Shown here one piece after another: positions 9,499 through 19,600 of a stretch of DNA of 64,000 nt. Position 1 is the stretch's first letter. Each line of letters starts with the position of its first letter. The DNA is taken from positions 496,001 to 560,000 of the forward strand of contig CAXXKZ010000013.1 of NCBI GenBank assembly GCA_963665545.2. The letters run 5' to 3'. A program made the position numbers and the translations under genes. The notes under the pieces are model-generated. The model was not told where the DNA came from, did no database searches, and saw nothing but the letters and a program-made list of their open reading frames with translations. The stretch is from G963665545 sp963665545. Lineage in GTDB: Bacteria; Pseudomonadota; Gammaproteobacteria; Xanthomonadales; SZUA-36.

Positions 9499-10311
9499 TC
9501 AATCAAATGGCCACAGGCGTTGTGCCCAGGTTCGTTTCTTCTTCTTGCCCAAAACGTAGTAATGCTCGGGATAGTTCAACGCCAGCAATTCCCAGGCGTC
9601 GTCGGCCAGTTCGATCAGGCTGAGCTCTGTATAAGACTTGTGCATGATCATCAGTGCTTCTGAATTCTCTGGCGTTCCCGGATACGTTTCCACCACGTAT
9701 CGGGCTCTGTTAGCCGCCGCCACATAAGCTTTTCGGACCAAGTAAAAATCTGCCACGGCAATTTCATAGGCAGCCAGATTGTTGCGCAGAAATACCATCC
9801 GCTGACGGGCGTCCGGTACGTAGTGGCTGTCTGGGTACAGGCGTAACAGTTCGCTGAAATCGATGAAGGCGTCCCGGGCCGAAGTCTGATCCCTGTCGCG
9901 GACGCGCGAGGGCATCACCTTTTCCAGAAAACCCAGGTTTTCCTCGTAGTTGACCAGACCCTTGAGGTAGAACGCGTAATCTACATTGGGGTGGGTGGGA
10001 TAGGTTCTGATAAACCGGTCCAGCGAAGACAGCGCCGCTTCGGGCTGGCGTGCTTTGAAATAAGCGTAGGCCAGGTCCAACATCGATTGTTCGGTGTAGC
10101 GGCCAAACGGATAACGGGTCTGCAGTTGCTTGTAAGTCCGTGCTGCCCGGTCCCAGGCGCGGTTGTCGAGGTAAGACTTGGCGTCCTGATACAGCTCCTG
10201 GGCAGTTCGGTTGTCCAGCACGTCCTTGTCTTTCTTGCATCCGCCAACAGCCAGCAATGCAATGACCAGCAGCACCGTAAACAGGCGCGGCCAGATCAGT
10301 CTTGCACTCAT
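9499..10311 (-). CDS. bamD: Outer membrane assembly lipoprotein BamD
   Basis: A 270-residue lipoprotein of the beta-barrel assembly (BAM) complex. The N-terminus has a signal peptide with lipobox LAVGGC; the mature protein has about five TPR-like repeats, including YQDAKSYLDNRAWDRAARTY and the conserved RYPFGRYTEQSMLDLAYAYF. The frame extends 40 codons further upstream, but the signal peptide places the start at 10311. Divergent from rluD across about 240 bases, the arrangement seen in E. coli and Pseudomonas. The essential partner BamA is not in this window. Confidence 0.95.
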   Translation of the reverse strand: MSARLIWPRLFTVLLVIALLAVGGCKKDKDVLDNRTAQELYQDAKSYLDNRAWDRAARTYKQLQTRYPFGRYTEQSMLDLAYAYFKARQPEAALSSLDRFIRTYPTHPNVDYAFYLKGLVNYEENLGFLEKVMPSRVRDRDQTSARDAFIDFSELLRLYPDSHYVPDARQRMVFLRNNLAAYEIAVADFYLVRKAYVAAANRARYVVETYPGTPENSEALMIMHKSYTELSLIELADDAWELLALNYPEHYYVLGKKKKRTWAQRLWPFD

Positions 10312-10551
10312 GTTGCTGCTATAAGGTGAAATATTGAACACGTTCTCTTGCAAACAGACACGCTGGGCCGGTGCGGCTAAAATGGTCGAACCCGGCCCAG
10401 GCATTCCTGGCCCAAGTTTGGAAAAAAGCATGATAGCCGAATCAACCCCAATTCACTACCCTAATGTACTGCATCGTAATTAATGGCCCTTTCAGAGGTC
10501 ACCTGTGGCTGCAATGCAGGGCGGGCTTCGCAGGGACTAGCAGCAAAGCCA

Positions 10552-11517
10552 ATGGCTGATCCGATCGAATTGGCACGGCAAACCGACAGCAGTCATTGCG
10601 GCGTGCGTATCGATCGGGTTGCCAGCGCCTTGTTTGACGATTTTTCCAGGGGCCGCCTCCAGCAGTGGATTCAAAGCGGTGATTTGACGGTTGATGGGCG
10701 AGTGGTGCTACCCAAATTTCGGTTGACCGGCGGCGAGACCCTCAGACTAAGGGTTGCCCTTGTGCCCAATAAAGAGGCGCAGGCTGAAAACATTCCAATC
10801 GAAATCGTATACCAGGACGAAGACCTGATTGTGATCAACAAGGTGGCAGGAATGGTTGTCCACCCAGCCCCGGGACATGCCAGCGGCACGCTTCAAAACG
10901 CCTTGCTGCACTTTGATCACAAGCTCGCTTCGCTGCCGCGCTCGGGCATCGTTCATCGTCTGGACAAAGACACTTCAGGCGTGATGGTGGTCGCACGCAG
11001 CCTGAGGGCGCATAGCAGCCTGGTCCGGCAATTGCAGGCCCACACCATGAAGCGTACTTACGAAGCGGTGGTGTTCGGTAAGCCGCCCGCTCAGGGCCGA
11101 CTAGAAGCACCGATTGGCCGCCACCCACGAGATCGAAAGAAAATGGCGGTTTTGGCCTCGGGAAAACATGCGGTCAGTAATTTTCGATTGCTCCGTTGCT
11201 TCGGCGACGATGCGGTTCAATGTTGCCACATAGAGGTTTCCCTGGAGACCGGCCGAACCCACCAGATTCGGGTGCATATGTCCAATCTCGGGCATCCGCT
11301 GGTTGGCGATCCGGTGTATGGGCGAAAGTCCTCGGTGTCCAAGAAGTGGCCCCAGCCCGCGCGATCATGTCTTAACGGGTTTGCACGTCAGGCTTTGCAT
11401 GCGCACAGTCTGGCACTGCAACATCCAGCCTCAGAGGACACCATGCATTTCGACTCGGAATTGCCTGAGGATATGCTACAACTGCTGAATTCGCTGGCAA
11501 GGAGCGGGTTGGATTGA
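10552..11517 (+). CDS. rluD: 23S rRNA pseudouridine synthase RluD
   Basis: A 321-residue enzyme that makes pseudouridines in helix 69 of 23S rRNA. An N-terminal S4-like RNA-binding domain (about 15-75) precedes the catalytic domain, with the active-site aspartate in HRLDKDTSG (about residues 134-142) and the later motif LETGRTHQIRVHM. I chose 10552 over the upstream ATG at 10483 because the resulting N-terminus matches the usual RluD length. Neither start has an obvious ribosome site. The last codons overlap the TTG start of pgeF, indicating translational coupling. Confidence 0.93.
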   Translation: MADPIELARQTDSSHCGVRIDRVASALFDDFSRGRLQQWIQSGDLTVDGRVVLPKFRLTGGETLRLRVALVPNKEAQAENIPIEIVYQDEDLIVINKVAGMVVHPAPGHASGTLQNALLHFDHKLASLPRSGIVHRLDKDTSGVMVVARSLRAHSSLVRQLQAHTMKRTYEAVVFGKPPAQGRLEAPIGRHPRDRKKMAVLASGKHAVSNFRLLRCFGDDAVQCCHIEVSLETGRTHQIRVHMSNLGHPLVGDPVYGRKSSVSKKWPQPARSCLNGFARQALHAHSLALQHPASEDTMHFDSELPEDMLQLLNSLARSGLD

Positions 11518-12341
11518 GTGCCCTGGGTATGAAACGGCTACGGGAAGAATGGTTGATCCGGCCGGACTGGCCTGTGCCGTCAAATGTGCATGCCATTTCA
11601 ACAACGCGGCTTGGCGGGGTCAGCCAGGGACCCTGGCTGGGGCTGAATCTCTCACGACACAATGACGATGATCCCGGACACGTGGCTCGAAACCGCGAAA
11701 TTCTGCAGTCGATACTTCCTGGACAGCCACATTGGCCCAGGCAGGTGCATGGCGCTGTCGTGCAGCATCATCGCTTACCATCGAAGAAGAACAGCAACGA
11801 CAATTTGGGTGTTGGGCAGGTGAATCCTGTGTCGGCGCCGGCTGTGGATGCGCAGGCGACCTTTTTCCCCGGATTGATCTGTGCAGTCATGACCGCAGAC
11901 TGCCTGCCGGTGTTTTTTGCTGACCTGGGTGGATCCCGAGTTGCAGTTGCTCACGCCGGCTGGAAAGGGCTGGCGGCGGGGGTTGTGCAACAAACGGTGG
12001 AAGCGATGGATACAGAGCCGCACCGCCTGGTGGCCTGGCTGGGGCCGGCGATCAGCGGGGATGCCTATGAAGTTGGCAGTGACGTGCGCGATGCGCTTCT
12101 CAATCTTGGATGTGATATGGCCTCGGCATTCACTGCCCGTGGCGGGCGCTGGATGTTAAGTCTCGCTGCGGCGGCGAGGCTGATCCTCAGACAATCAGGA
12201 CTGACACAGATTTTTGGCGGAGATTTTTGCACTTATTTCGATCACCAACGGTTCTACTCCTATCGCAGGGACGGCATAACCGGCCGGATGGGCCACCTGA
12301 TCTGGTTCGAAGAGGTGGCACGGCAGCAAATTAAGGAATAA
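11514..12341 (+). CDS. pgeF: Purine nucleoside phosphorylase / cell-wall laccase-domain protein PgeF (YfiH)
   Basis: A 275-residue YfiH/DUF152-family protein. Conserved metal-site motifs are visible: TTRLGGVSQGPW near the N-terminus, the Cys-containing MTADCLPVFF, the histidine motif AVAHAGWKGLAAG and C-terminal FYSYRRDG. E. coli YfiH edits peptidoglycan precursors, and family members phosphorolyse purine nucleosides. Start: TTG at 11514 overlaps the rluD stop (TTGA), and AAGGAG at 11499-11504 sits nine bases before it, which supports this rare start over the ATG at 11529. Linkage to rluD is the standard arrangement. Confidence 0.9.
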   Translation: MSALGMKRLREEWLIRPDWPVPSNVHAISTTRLGGVSQGPWLGLNLSRHNDDDPGHVARNREILQSILPGQPHWPRQVHGAVVQHHRLPSKKNSNDNLGVGQVNPVSAPAVDAQATFFPGLICAVMTADCLPVFFADLGGSRVAVAHAGWKGLAAGVVQQTVEAMDTEPHRLVAWLGPAISGDAYEVGSDVRDALLNLGCDMASAFTARGGRWMLSLAAAARLILRQSGLTQIFGGDFCTYFDHQRFYSYRRDGITGRMGHLIWFEEVARQQIKE

Positions 12342-12344
12342 AGC

Positions 12345-13877
12345 ATGTCTGATTTACCTGAATTCGTCATGAAAGCGCTGGAGTTGATGGCTACCGTCTT
12401 CGTAATCGTTGTCGGCATTGCAATTCTGGCGGTGCTGGCAATGTATATTGTCGACAAGACCCAGACGGGCAACACCATCCGGCGCAATTTCCCGGTCATT
12501 GGACGATTCCGCAGGCTTTTCGAACACCTCGGAGAGTTTTTCCGGCAGTACTTTTTTGCAATGGACAGAGAGGAATTGCCCTTCAATCGGGCTCAACGAT
12601 CCTGGGCGTATCGAGCCTCCAAGGATATTGACAATACCTCGGCATTTGGCTCCACCAAGGACTTGCGGCCCGAGGGTACCGTTATATTCGCCAACTGTAT
12701 GTTTCCGCAACTCAAAGAAGAAACTGAAGGTCCCTCAACGATTAAGTTCGGTCCATATTGCCGGCAGCCTTATCAGACCAAGTCTTATTTCAATATATCG
12801 GCAATGAGCTATGGCGCATTGTCGAGGCCAGCCGTTCGCGCTTTGTCGAATGGAGCCGCCATGGCTGGCATCTGGCTCAATACGGGAGAGGGCGGGTTGG
12901 CCCCTGCGCACCTCGAGGGCGGTTGCGATGTTGTATTCCAGATTGGAACCGCTAAATATGGTGTGCGTGACGAGGCCGGCAATCTGTCTGACGAGAAGCT
13001 CAGGGAAGTCGGGGCGAGGCTTGAAATCAAAATGATTGAATTGAAGTTGTCCCAGGGCGCCAAGCCGGGCAAGGGTGGCATATTGCCCGCGATCAAGGTG
13101 ACTGAGGAAATCTCGCAGATCCGCGGGATTCCTGCGGGTCATGATTCGATCAGCCCCAACCGCCACCCTGAAATTTCCACGCTGGGTGACCTCCTCGACA
13201 TGCTGGCGCGCATTCGTGAGGCGACCGGGCTCCCGACGGGATTCAAGGCGGTTATTGGCGCGTATGGCTGGCTGGATGAGTTTTGTCAACTGATCCATCA
13301 AAGAGGGCCTGAGAGCGCGCCGGATTTCATTACCATTGACAGTGGTGATGGTGGCACCGGGGCAGCACCGCTGCCATTGATGGATGAAATGGGATTACCG
13401 CTGCGGGAGTCTTTGCCGCTGGTGGTGGACAAACTCAACGAGTATGGACTCAAACAAAGGATTCGCGTGCTTGCCTCGGGCAAACGAGTCACACCTGCGG
13501 AAGTGGCTTGGGCGCTTTGTGTCGGGGCGGACGGAATTAATTCCGCTCGCGGGTTCATGTTCGCCCTGGGGTGTATCCAGGCATTGCAGTGCAATCGAAA
13601 CACCTGCCCAACCGGCATCACCACCCACAATCCGAAGTTGCAGCGGGGCCTTCACCCAGAGGACAAGTCGGTGCGGGTGGCCAATTACGCCATGAATATG
13701 TGCAAGGAAGTTGAGATTATTGCGCATTCATGTGGCGTGCCTGAGCCCCGAAAATTGAAGCGCTTTCATGCCAGGGTGGTTAGCGCCAACGGTCTGTCGG
13801 TCGGGCTGAATGAACTTCACCCGGAGGTTCACACCCGCCAGGAATTCGCCACCCAGGGTCGAGGAAGGTCTGACTAA
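12345..13877 (+). CDS. FMN-binding glutamate synthase family protein, membrane-anchored
   Basis: A 510-residue protein made of one membrane helix (about residues 14-34), a linker, and the FMN/[3Fe-4S] central domain of glutamate synthase. Cysteines in GCIQALQCNRNTC reproduce the iron-sulfur ligands of GltB, and IDSGDGGTGAAP is the FMN/phosphate loop. The amidotransferase and C-terminal beta-helix domains of GltB are missing, so ammonia from glutamine cannot be produced by this polypeptide. The true reaction of this stand-alone family is not established. AAGGAAT lies a few bases before the ATG, and the gene starts four bases after pgeF, suggesting read-through from rluD-pgeF. Confidence 0.85.
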   Translation: MSDLPEFVMKALELMATVFVIVVGIAILAVLAMYIVDKTQTGNTIRRNFPVIGRFRRLFEHLGEFFRQYFFAMDREELPFNRAQRSWAYRASKDIDNTSAFGSTKDLRPEGTVIFANCMFPQLKEETEGPSTIKFGPYCRQPYQTKSYFNISAMSYGALSRPAVRALSNGAAMAGIWLNTGEGGLAPAHLEGGCDVVFQIGTAKYGVRDEAGNLSDEKLREVGARLEIKMIELKLSQGAKPGKGGILPAIKVTEEISQIRGIPAGHDSISPNRHPEISTLGDLLDMLARIREATGLPTGFKAVIGAYGWLDEFCQLIHQRGPESAPDFITIDSGDGGTGAAPLPLMDEMGLPLRESLPLVVDKLNEYGLKQRIRVLASGKRVTPAEVAWALCVGADGINSARGFMFALGCIQALQCNRNTCPTGITTHNPKLQRGLHPEDKSVRVANYAMNMCKEVEIIAHSCGVPEPRKLKRFHARVVSANGLSVGLNELHPEVHTRQEFATQGRGRSD

Positions 13878-13898
13878 AACCTTCTTAATCAAGAAAAT

Positions 13899-16151
13899 CT
13901 ATTGGCTGTAGCGCTGCTGTAGGGCCTTGAGGCTGACGGCGTCGCCCTGTTGCTGGTAGAAACTCATTAGTGCAGAGATGAGCTCCTGGTTGCCTGGATT
14001 GGCCTCCAAGGCGCCTTCGAGTACAGTGATGGCCTTGTCATATTGATTCGCGCTGTGCAACGCCACCCCATAAACGTAGGCAAATCTCTGGTTGCCCGGC
14101 TGTAGCCGGTAAGCTGTGCCGAGGCTTTCCAGCGCAGCGCTCATTTCTTTGCCCCTGACCCGCAGCAGTCCAAGTGCGTGGTGAGCAGCCGGCTGATCCG
14201 GCGCAATGGTAATGGCTTCTGCCAAGAGGGCTTCGACCTTGGAGTCAAGGCCGTTTTCTCGATAGAGGTCTGCCAGGTTAAGCATGGCGGGTACAAATCG
14301 CGGCGAAAGCTTGAGCGCCTGCCGGTAAGCACGCTCCGCCTCAATGGGCTGTGATACAGCGGCAAGAAAAATACCGAGATTCAACAATGATTCGGGCATA
14401 TCCGCATTGAAATTCAACATCTTGAGGTATTCATTTCTCAACAGCCCGAGCGCCTGTCGATTGTCCGGCGGAAGTTGTTCCAGTGGTATGTCCGCGAGCC
14501 GATTGGCGACTTCCATTCGGACGCTTCGAACTGGATCAGATACCAGGGGCTGCAAAATTGAATACCGTTCGGGCGCTGTCATCCAATCAAGAGAACGCAC
14601 GGTCGCTACCCTGATCAACTCGTCCGCAGACTGCAAACCACCCTGAAGCAATTCCCAGCCCTGGGCATTGGGGAATCGCCGGGTCTCGAGCATTGCAGTT
14701 GCACGCAGGATTGCGGGATAGGAAGAATTTTTGGCGAGCGCATGCAAGCGTGGCGCGACCGCTGAATTATTGGATCTGGCCTGTGCCAGCACGGGTGCAT
14801 GGCTGGCGCGGACATCGTCCGATACACCCCAGTGCTTCAGCGCCTCGGATGCCCAGGCGGGATCCTTGTCATCGTGGCATTTGTTGCAGGCGTTGGGGGT
14901 GCCCAACTCGGTGCTCAAGCGAGGTTCTGGAATCCGGAAGCTGTGGTCCCGGCGATCGTCGACGCCCATGTACGTTCGGGCCGGCATGTGGCAGTTGACA
15001 CACTCTGCACCTGGACTGGCTTGCCGATGGTGGTGATGATCCTGGGCGTTAAATGTGTCAGCGTCATGGCACTGGGCGCATAAGCCATTACCGCTCACCA
15101 GGAGCTTATCGCCGTGCGGCTGGTGACAATTGGTGCATGTGACTCCGGCAGCGTACATTTTGCTCTGTAGAAAGGAGCCAAAGACATAGACTTCCTGGTC
15201 AATCTGACCATCTGGAAAATACAGGTCCTGTTCCAAAAGGCGCAATCGGAACATGTCTGCATAGTGTCCGGTGGCCTGCACGCTGCTCATTTCAGACCGT
15301 CGCGAATGGCATCCTGCGCAGACTGCGATCTGATCGGTCGGCCCGCTGCCATCCACCCGGTTGGCGGTCAGTTGCTTTTCCTTTCTCTCCCACACCGCTG
15401 AATTGATGAGGTTTACTGACAGGCCCTTGTTGGGCAGCTCATCCCGGGTCTCCTCAATGCCTTGTTGTGCCCACGAGACATGGTCTGAGCCCGGGCCGTG
15501 GCAGGCCTCACAGGCAACGTTGATTTCCGAGAAAGTGGTTTGATAACTGTTGGCTGCCGCATTGTAGTTTTTCTTGAGGTCGGTCGAGTGGCAACTGGCG
15601 CATCGGCTGTTCCAATTCTGAAATGCACCGGTCCAGTGCAGAATGTCTTCGTGATCGATGGCTTCGTTCGGGTAAAGATGGAACCAGCGCTGCCCTCCTT
15701 CTTTTTCGGGGCGGCTGTCCCAGACGATGTTCAACGCCTGGAAGCGGCCGTCTTCAATGCCAATCAAATACTGTTGTAATGGGTAAAACCCAAAGGTAAA
15801 CGCTATTTTGAACGCCTCCAGTTCGCCTTCTGCGTTGTCAGTTTCCACCCAGTAGCCCCCTTCGTGGGTGAAGAATCGATGCCTGAGTCCGGCATACTCA
15901 AAATTCTGGTTGTCGAAGTTACCCAGTACGGTTTTCTCGGTAGGCTCCAGCATCGCTTGATAGTGGTGCGATTTCTGCCAGGCTTCAAACGCTGGTTCGT
16001 GGCAACCCTGGCAGCTTGAGCTGCCGACAAATTCAGCCGCCTGCAGTATCGGCACAAGGCCAGTCAGCAGGACCAGCAAGAGTAGCCTGCGGCCTGACGG
16101 GTGAGGGGTTGTGACATAGCACGCTTTTTCTTTTAGTGCTTGCAGTCTCAT
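13899..16151 (-). CDS. Octahaem c-type cytochrome with C-terminal TPR repeats
   Basis: A secreted or periplasmic protein of about 750 residues. After a signal peptide (hydrophobic core LLLLVLLTGLVPI) there are eight CxxCH haem sites, in order CQGCH, CASCH, CEACH, CAGCH, CTNCH, CAQCH, CVNCH and CNKCH. A HEAT-like middle and four or five TPR repeats fill the C-terminal ~300 residues. The early part resembles the cytochrome c554 family. Multihaem/TPR fusions of this kind are presumed electron carriers or redox enzymes held in complexes; the substrate is unknown. The frame is open to an ATG at 16262; 16151 gives a more plausible signal peptide, but no ribosome site decides it. No cytochrome maturation or reductase genes are adjacent. 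Confidence 0.82.
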   Translation of the reverse strand: MRLQALKEKACYVTTPHPSGRRLLLLVLLTGLVPILQAAEFVGSSSCQGCHEPAFEAWQKSHHYQAMLEPTEKTVLGNFDNQNFEYAGLRHRFFTHEGGYWVETDNAEGELEAFKIAFTFGFYPLQQYLIGIEDGRFQALNIVWDSRPEKEGGQRWFHLYPNEAIDHEDILHWTGAFQNWNSRCASCHSTDLKKNYNAAANSYQTTFSEINVACEACHGPGSDHVSWAQQGIEETRDELPNKGLSVNLINSAVWERKEKQLTANRVDGSGPTDQIAVCAGCHSRRSEMSSVQATGHYADMFRLRLLEQDLYFPDGQIDQEVYVFGSFLQSKMYAAGVTCTNCHQPHGDKLLVSGNGLCAQCHDADTFNAQDHHHHRQASPGAECVNCHMPARTYMGVDDRRDHSFRIPEPRLSTELGTPNACNKCHDDKDPAWASEALKHWGVSDDVRASHAPVLAQARSNNSAVAPRLHALAKNSSYPAILRATAMLETRRFPNAQGWELLQGGLQSADELIRVATVRSLDWMTAPERYSILQPLVSDPVRSVRMEVANRLADIPLEQLPPDNRQALGLLRNEYLKMLNFNADMPESLLNLGIFLAAVSQPIEAERAYRQALKLSPRFVPAMLNLADLYRENGLDSKVEALLAEAITIAPDQPAAHHALGLLRVRGKEMSAALESLGTAYRLQPGNQRFAYVYGVALHSANQYDKAITVLEGALEANPGNQELISALMSFYQQQGDAVSLKALQQRYSQ

Positions 16152-16280
16152 GGTGGCGTGGTCTCTGTGAGTTTGCGCATTGGCCGCAGCCAAAGTCGCC
16201 ATGATTTCAGGTGCCGCCGGCACTTCGACGTCCCTGCTGAAATTCAGCTGATGGGTCATCATTGAACCTGACTTGGTCCA

Positions 16281-16563
16281 TTGTATAGGGAGTCTCGCTT
16301 CGCTTCTTCGCGCTTGGTGGGTCGGCTACTGGTGCAGTGTTCTACCTCCGGAAAGCCCCATGAGTGGACTACTGTCCACGCCTGGCGGATGGCCCTTCGG
16401 GCTACCCTCGTTTCTCCGCGCTTGGTGGGTCGGCTCCAACGGAACATCCTGTTCCGTGTCGCCTCGTCGAGCCATTCATGGCTCGACGACCCAGTCGCTT
16501 GTCGGCGCTCGGCATCCTTTAAGGCGTGGCCAGTAGTCCGCTCATGGTGCTTTCCTAACGCTG
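16281..16563. repeat. Intergenic mosaic repeat (head, C and B modules; B inverted relative to the 58-kb copies)
   Basis: Fills the 495-base divergent gap between the cytochrome gene and hrpA. It starts with the head motif GGGAGTCTCG (16288-16297), then a C-like module (about 16347-16390), then module B (about 16392-16520), then an inverted C module ending near 16563. Module B reappears in opposite orientation at 57991-58132 and 58371-58506. Its variable hairpin has arms at 16464-16475 and 16478-16489. Short open frames here are translations of the repeat, not genes. The remaining ~80 bases before hrpA hold a TATAAT box. Confidence 0.85.
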
Positions 16564-16632
16564 GCGCCTCACCGATGGGTAACGTAGCTGGAATTCAAAG
16601 CCTGGCGTGCGGTTCATCTGGGCTGCTGCGGC

Positions 16633-16638
16633 TATAAT
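16633..16638 (+). promoter_or_regulatory. Perfect TATAAT box nine bases before the hrpA ATG
   Basis: TATAAT at 16633-16638 is followed by a GC-rich TCGCCGCC and the ATG at 16647. No good -35 box lies at the right distance and there is no Shine-Dalgarno sequence. If it is used, the hrpA mRNA would start within a few bases of the ATG, that is, nearly leaderless. It could also be chance. Confidence 0.35.
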
Positions 16639-16646
16639 TCGCCGCC

Positions 16647-19600
16647 ATGGAACACAGGTCCAGCCAACATCGGGTTCGTAAAGCATTGTCCGGCGTAATG
16701 GCTGAAGACGTGCCGCGCTGTATCAGGCTGCTGAACCGGATTTCGCGAGCGAAGAAGCGTGATCAATCCACCCTGAAGTTGGAGAAAAGCCTGAAGCAGC
16801 TCGTGGCGGCGTCAAAAAAACGCGTCATTCAACGAACTGCTGACGTACCTCAACCTGTCTACAACGATGCCTTGCCCATTACGGCACACCGGGAAGAAAT
16901 TGTCGAAGCCATCCGCAATCACCAGGTGGTCGTTATTGCTGGCGAAACCGGTTCCGGGAAAACCACGCAGATCCCAAAATTTAGTCTCGAAGCCGGAAGA
17001 GGCACAACAGGCCTGATTGGTTGCACCCAGCCGCGGCGAATTGCCGCCAGTGCGATGGCCGAACGCGTGGCTGCCGAATTGAATTGCAAGCTGGGCGAAA
17101 CGGTGGGCTACCAGGTCCGGTTCCGGCGGAAGCTGACCGCCAGAACCTTGATCAAATTCATGACCGACGGCATTTTGTTGGCAGATTCCGCCGCCGACCG
17201 ATTTCTGAATGCATACGACACCATCATTCTCGACGAGGCCCACGAGCGTAGCCTCAATATCGATTTTCTGCTCGGTTACATAAAGCAGCTTTTGCCGCGC
17301 CGACCCGACCTCAGGGTCGTGGTGACTTCGGCGACGATTGACACCGAGAAGTTTTCCCGCCACTTCAGTGACGCGCCCGTGATCGAGGTCTCCGGGCGTG
17401 GCTACCCGGTCGAATTGCTCTACCTTCCTCTGGAAGAACAAAGTGGTGCTGACAATCGGTCCGACAAGACGCTTTACCAGGCGATCGCAGCCGCAATTCG
17501 TCGGCTCGATGGCGTCGATCCCCGGGGAGATGTGCTGGTTTTCCTGGCGGGAGAACGGGAAATTCGCGAAGCAGCAGAGTATCTGACCAGGCAAGGCCTT
17601 AAGCACAGCGAAGTACTGCCCTTGTACGCTCGGCTTGACCACGCCGGGTAGCGCAAGATTTTTCATCCGGGGACACGGCGGCGAATCATTCTCAGCACCA
17701 ACGTCGCTGAAACGTCACTCACGGTGCCCCGAATACAGTTTGTCATTGACTCTGGATTTGCCCGGATCAGCCGCTATTCGCATCGCAGCCGTATACAGCG
17801 GTTGCCGATTGAGCCCATATCACAAGCCAGCGCCAATCAAAGGGCCGGGCGTTGCGGCAGGCTGGGACCGGGTGTTTGCGTCAGGCTGTACAGCGAGGTC
17901 GATTTTGCCGGCCGAGATCCGTTCACCGAGCCGGAAGTACTTAGAACCTCCCTGGCCGCTGTCATATTGAGGATGCTGGTCACCGGTATGGGTTCCGTGG
18001 AGAAATTTCCGTTCGTGGATGCACCCGCGCCACGCATGATAAAGGACGGGTATCAGTTGTTGTCGGAGCTGGGCGCCATTGACGCTTCTTCCAGACCGAC
18101 CGCGACTGGCAGACAATTGGCCGAATGGCCAGTGGACGTGCGCCTGGCCCGTATGATCGTCGAAGCACCACAACTGGGTTGTCTCGACGAGATTTTGACG
18201 CTTGTCGCGGCGTTGAGTATCCAGGATCCGAGGGAACGGCCGCCCGAGATGCTGTCCGCAGCCGATGAAGCGCACCGACGCTTCATCGATGAAAAGTCCG
18301 ATTTTGCCGCCCTCTTGAGCCTGTGGGAGCACCTGCATTCGTCCCGGTCCTCCCTGTCCGGCAATCAGTTCCGAAAGCTCTGCAGCAGGGAATTTTTCAG
18401 TTGGCGGCGAATCATGGAATGGTTCGATATTTATCGCCAGTTGACAGAGCAGGCCGGTGCGAGTGAACCAGGTAAAAAAGGAAAACGAAGCAAACATGCC
18501 GGCCCACAGGTCAAATCGGCCGACAGGTATGCCGCAGTGCACAAGGCCCTGTTGAGCGGGCTGCTCAGTCACGTTGGGCAGAAGCAGCCGGAAGATCGAA
18601 GTTACATGGGAATTCGGGGCCGCGCCTTTCACATATTCCCAGGCTCGGGTTTGTTCGGAAAGTCGCCGCGTTGGTTGATGGCAGCCGAAATCGTGGAGAC
18701 TTCTCGTTCCTGGGGCCGCATCAATGCGGTAATCCAGCCTGAATGGATTGAGGCCCAGGGAGGCCACTTGTTGAAACAACGTGTATTTGATCCCCACTGG
18801 TCACGAAAGAATGGCCAGGTACTGGCGTGGGAACAGGTTTCCCTTCATGGTCTGGTGATTGTCGAGAAGCGGCGCATTCAGTATTCCTCGATCGACCCGG
18901 TTGAATGTCGGCGGATATTTATTCTTGAGGGCTTGGTCCGGGGTGAACTTGATACCCGCTCAGGCTTCATGGCGCACAATGAACGAGTACGCCTTGAGGT
19001 CGAGCACATGGAGGACAAACGCCGCCGCCGAGACGTGCTGGCGGATGAACACGCGCAGGTTTCGTTTTTCGACGCCAGGATTCCGCAGGACGTCAACAAT
19101 TCACTACATTTTGAACGCTGGATTGAGGCGATCGGTCGGCAAGGCAGGAAGAAATTGTTTCTCGCCGCTGATGTTCTGTTGCGTGAGGATGCCGGCGAGG
19201 CGCCTGCCGATCTGTTTCCGGATTCCAGGCGAGCGGCGGGACAGTCATTGCCGCTCTCATACCGCTTTGAACCCGGCGATCCCCGCGACGGTGTCACGGT
19301 CGATGTGCCGCTGGAGTTGCTTAATACCCTCGATGCCGGTGATCTTCAATGGCTTGTGCCGGGGATGTTGCGCGACAAGGTGATCGCCCTGATCCGGCAA
19401 TTGCCAAAGCCCCTGCGGCGCGCCTTGACTCCTGTGCCAACTTTTGCAGAGGCGGCGCTGGAGCGGATCAAAGATGACCGGCAGCAGCCGTTGAGCGCCG
19501 CGCTTGCAAAGAGTCTTGGTGAGATCACGGGCATGGAGGTGCCTGCCTCAGCGCTGGACGAATCTGCTATTGCTGACCATTTTCGCTTCCTGATCCGGGT

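Noticed and set aside
16281..16637. Open frames of 62-118 codons in the repeat, and similar ones at 57.9-58.6 kb, giving look-alike peptides
   Set aside because: The similarity comes from the shared DNA repeat; frames differ between copies, lack ribosome sites and run through hairpins.
17649..17651. TAG as a recoded amino acid (pyrrolysine or similar)
   Set aside because: TAG ends several intact genes in this window at their expected lengths, and no tRNA or enzyme for recoding is seen.
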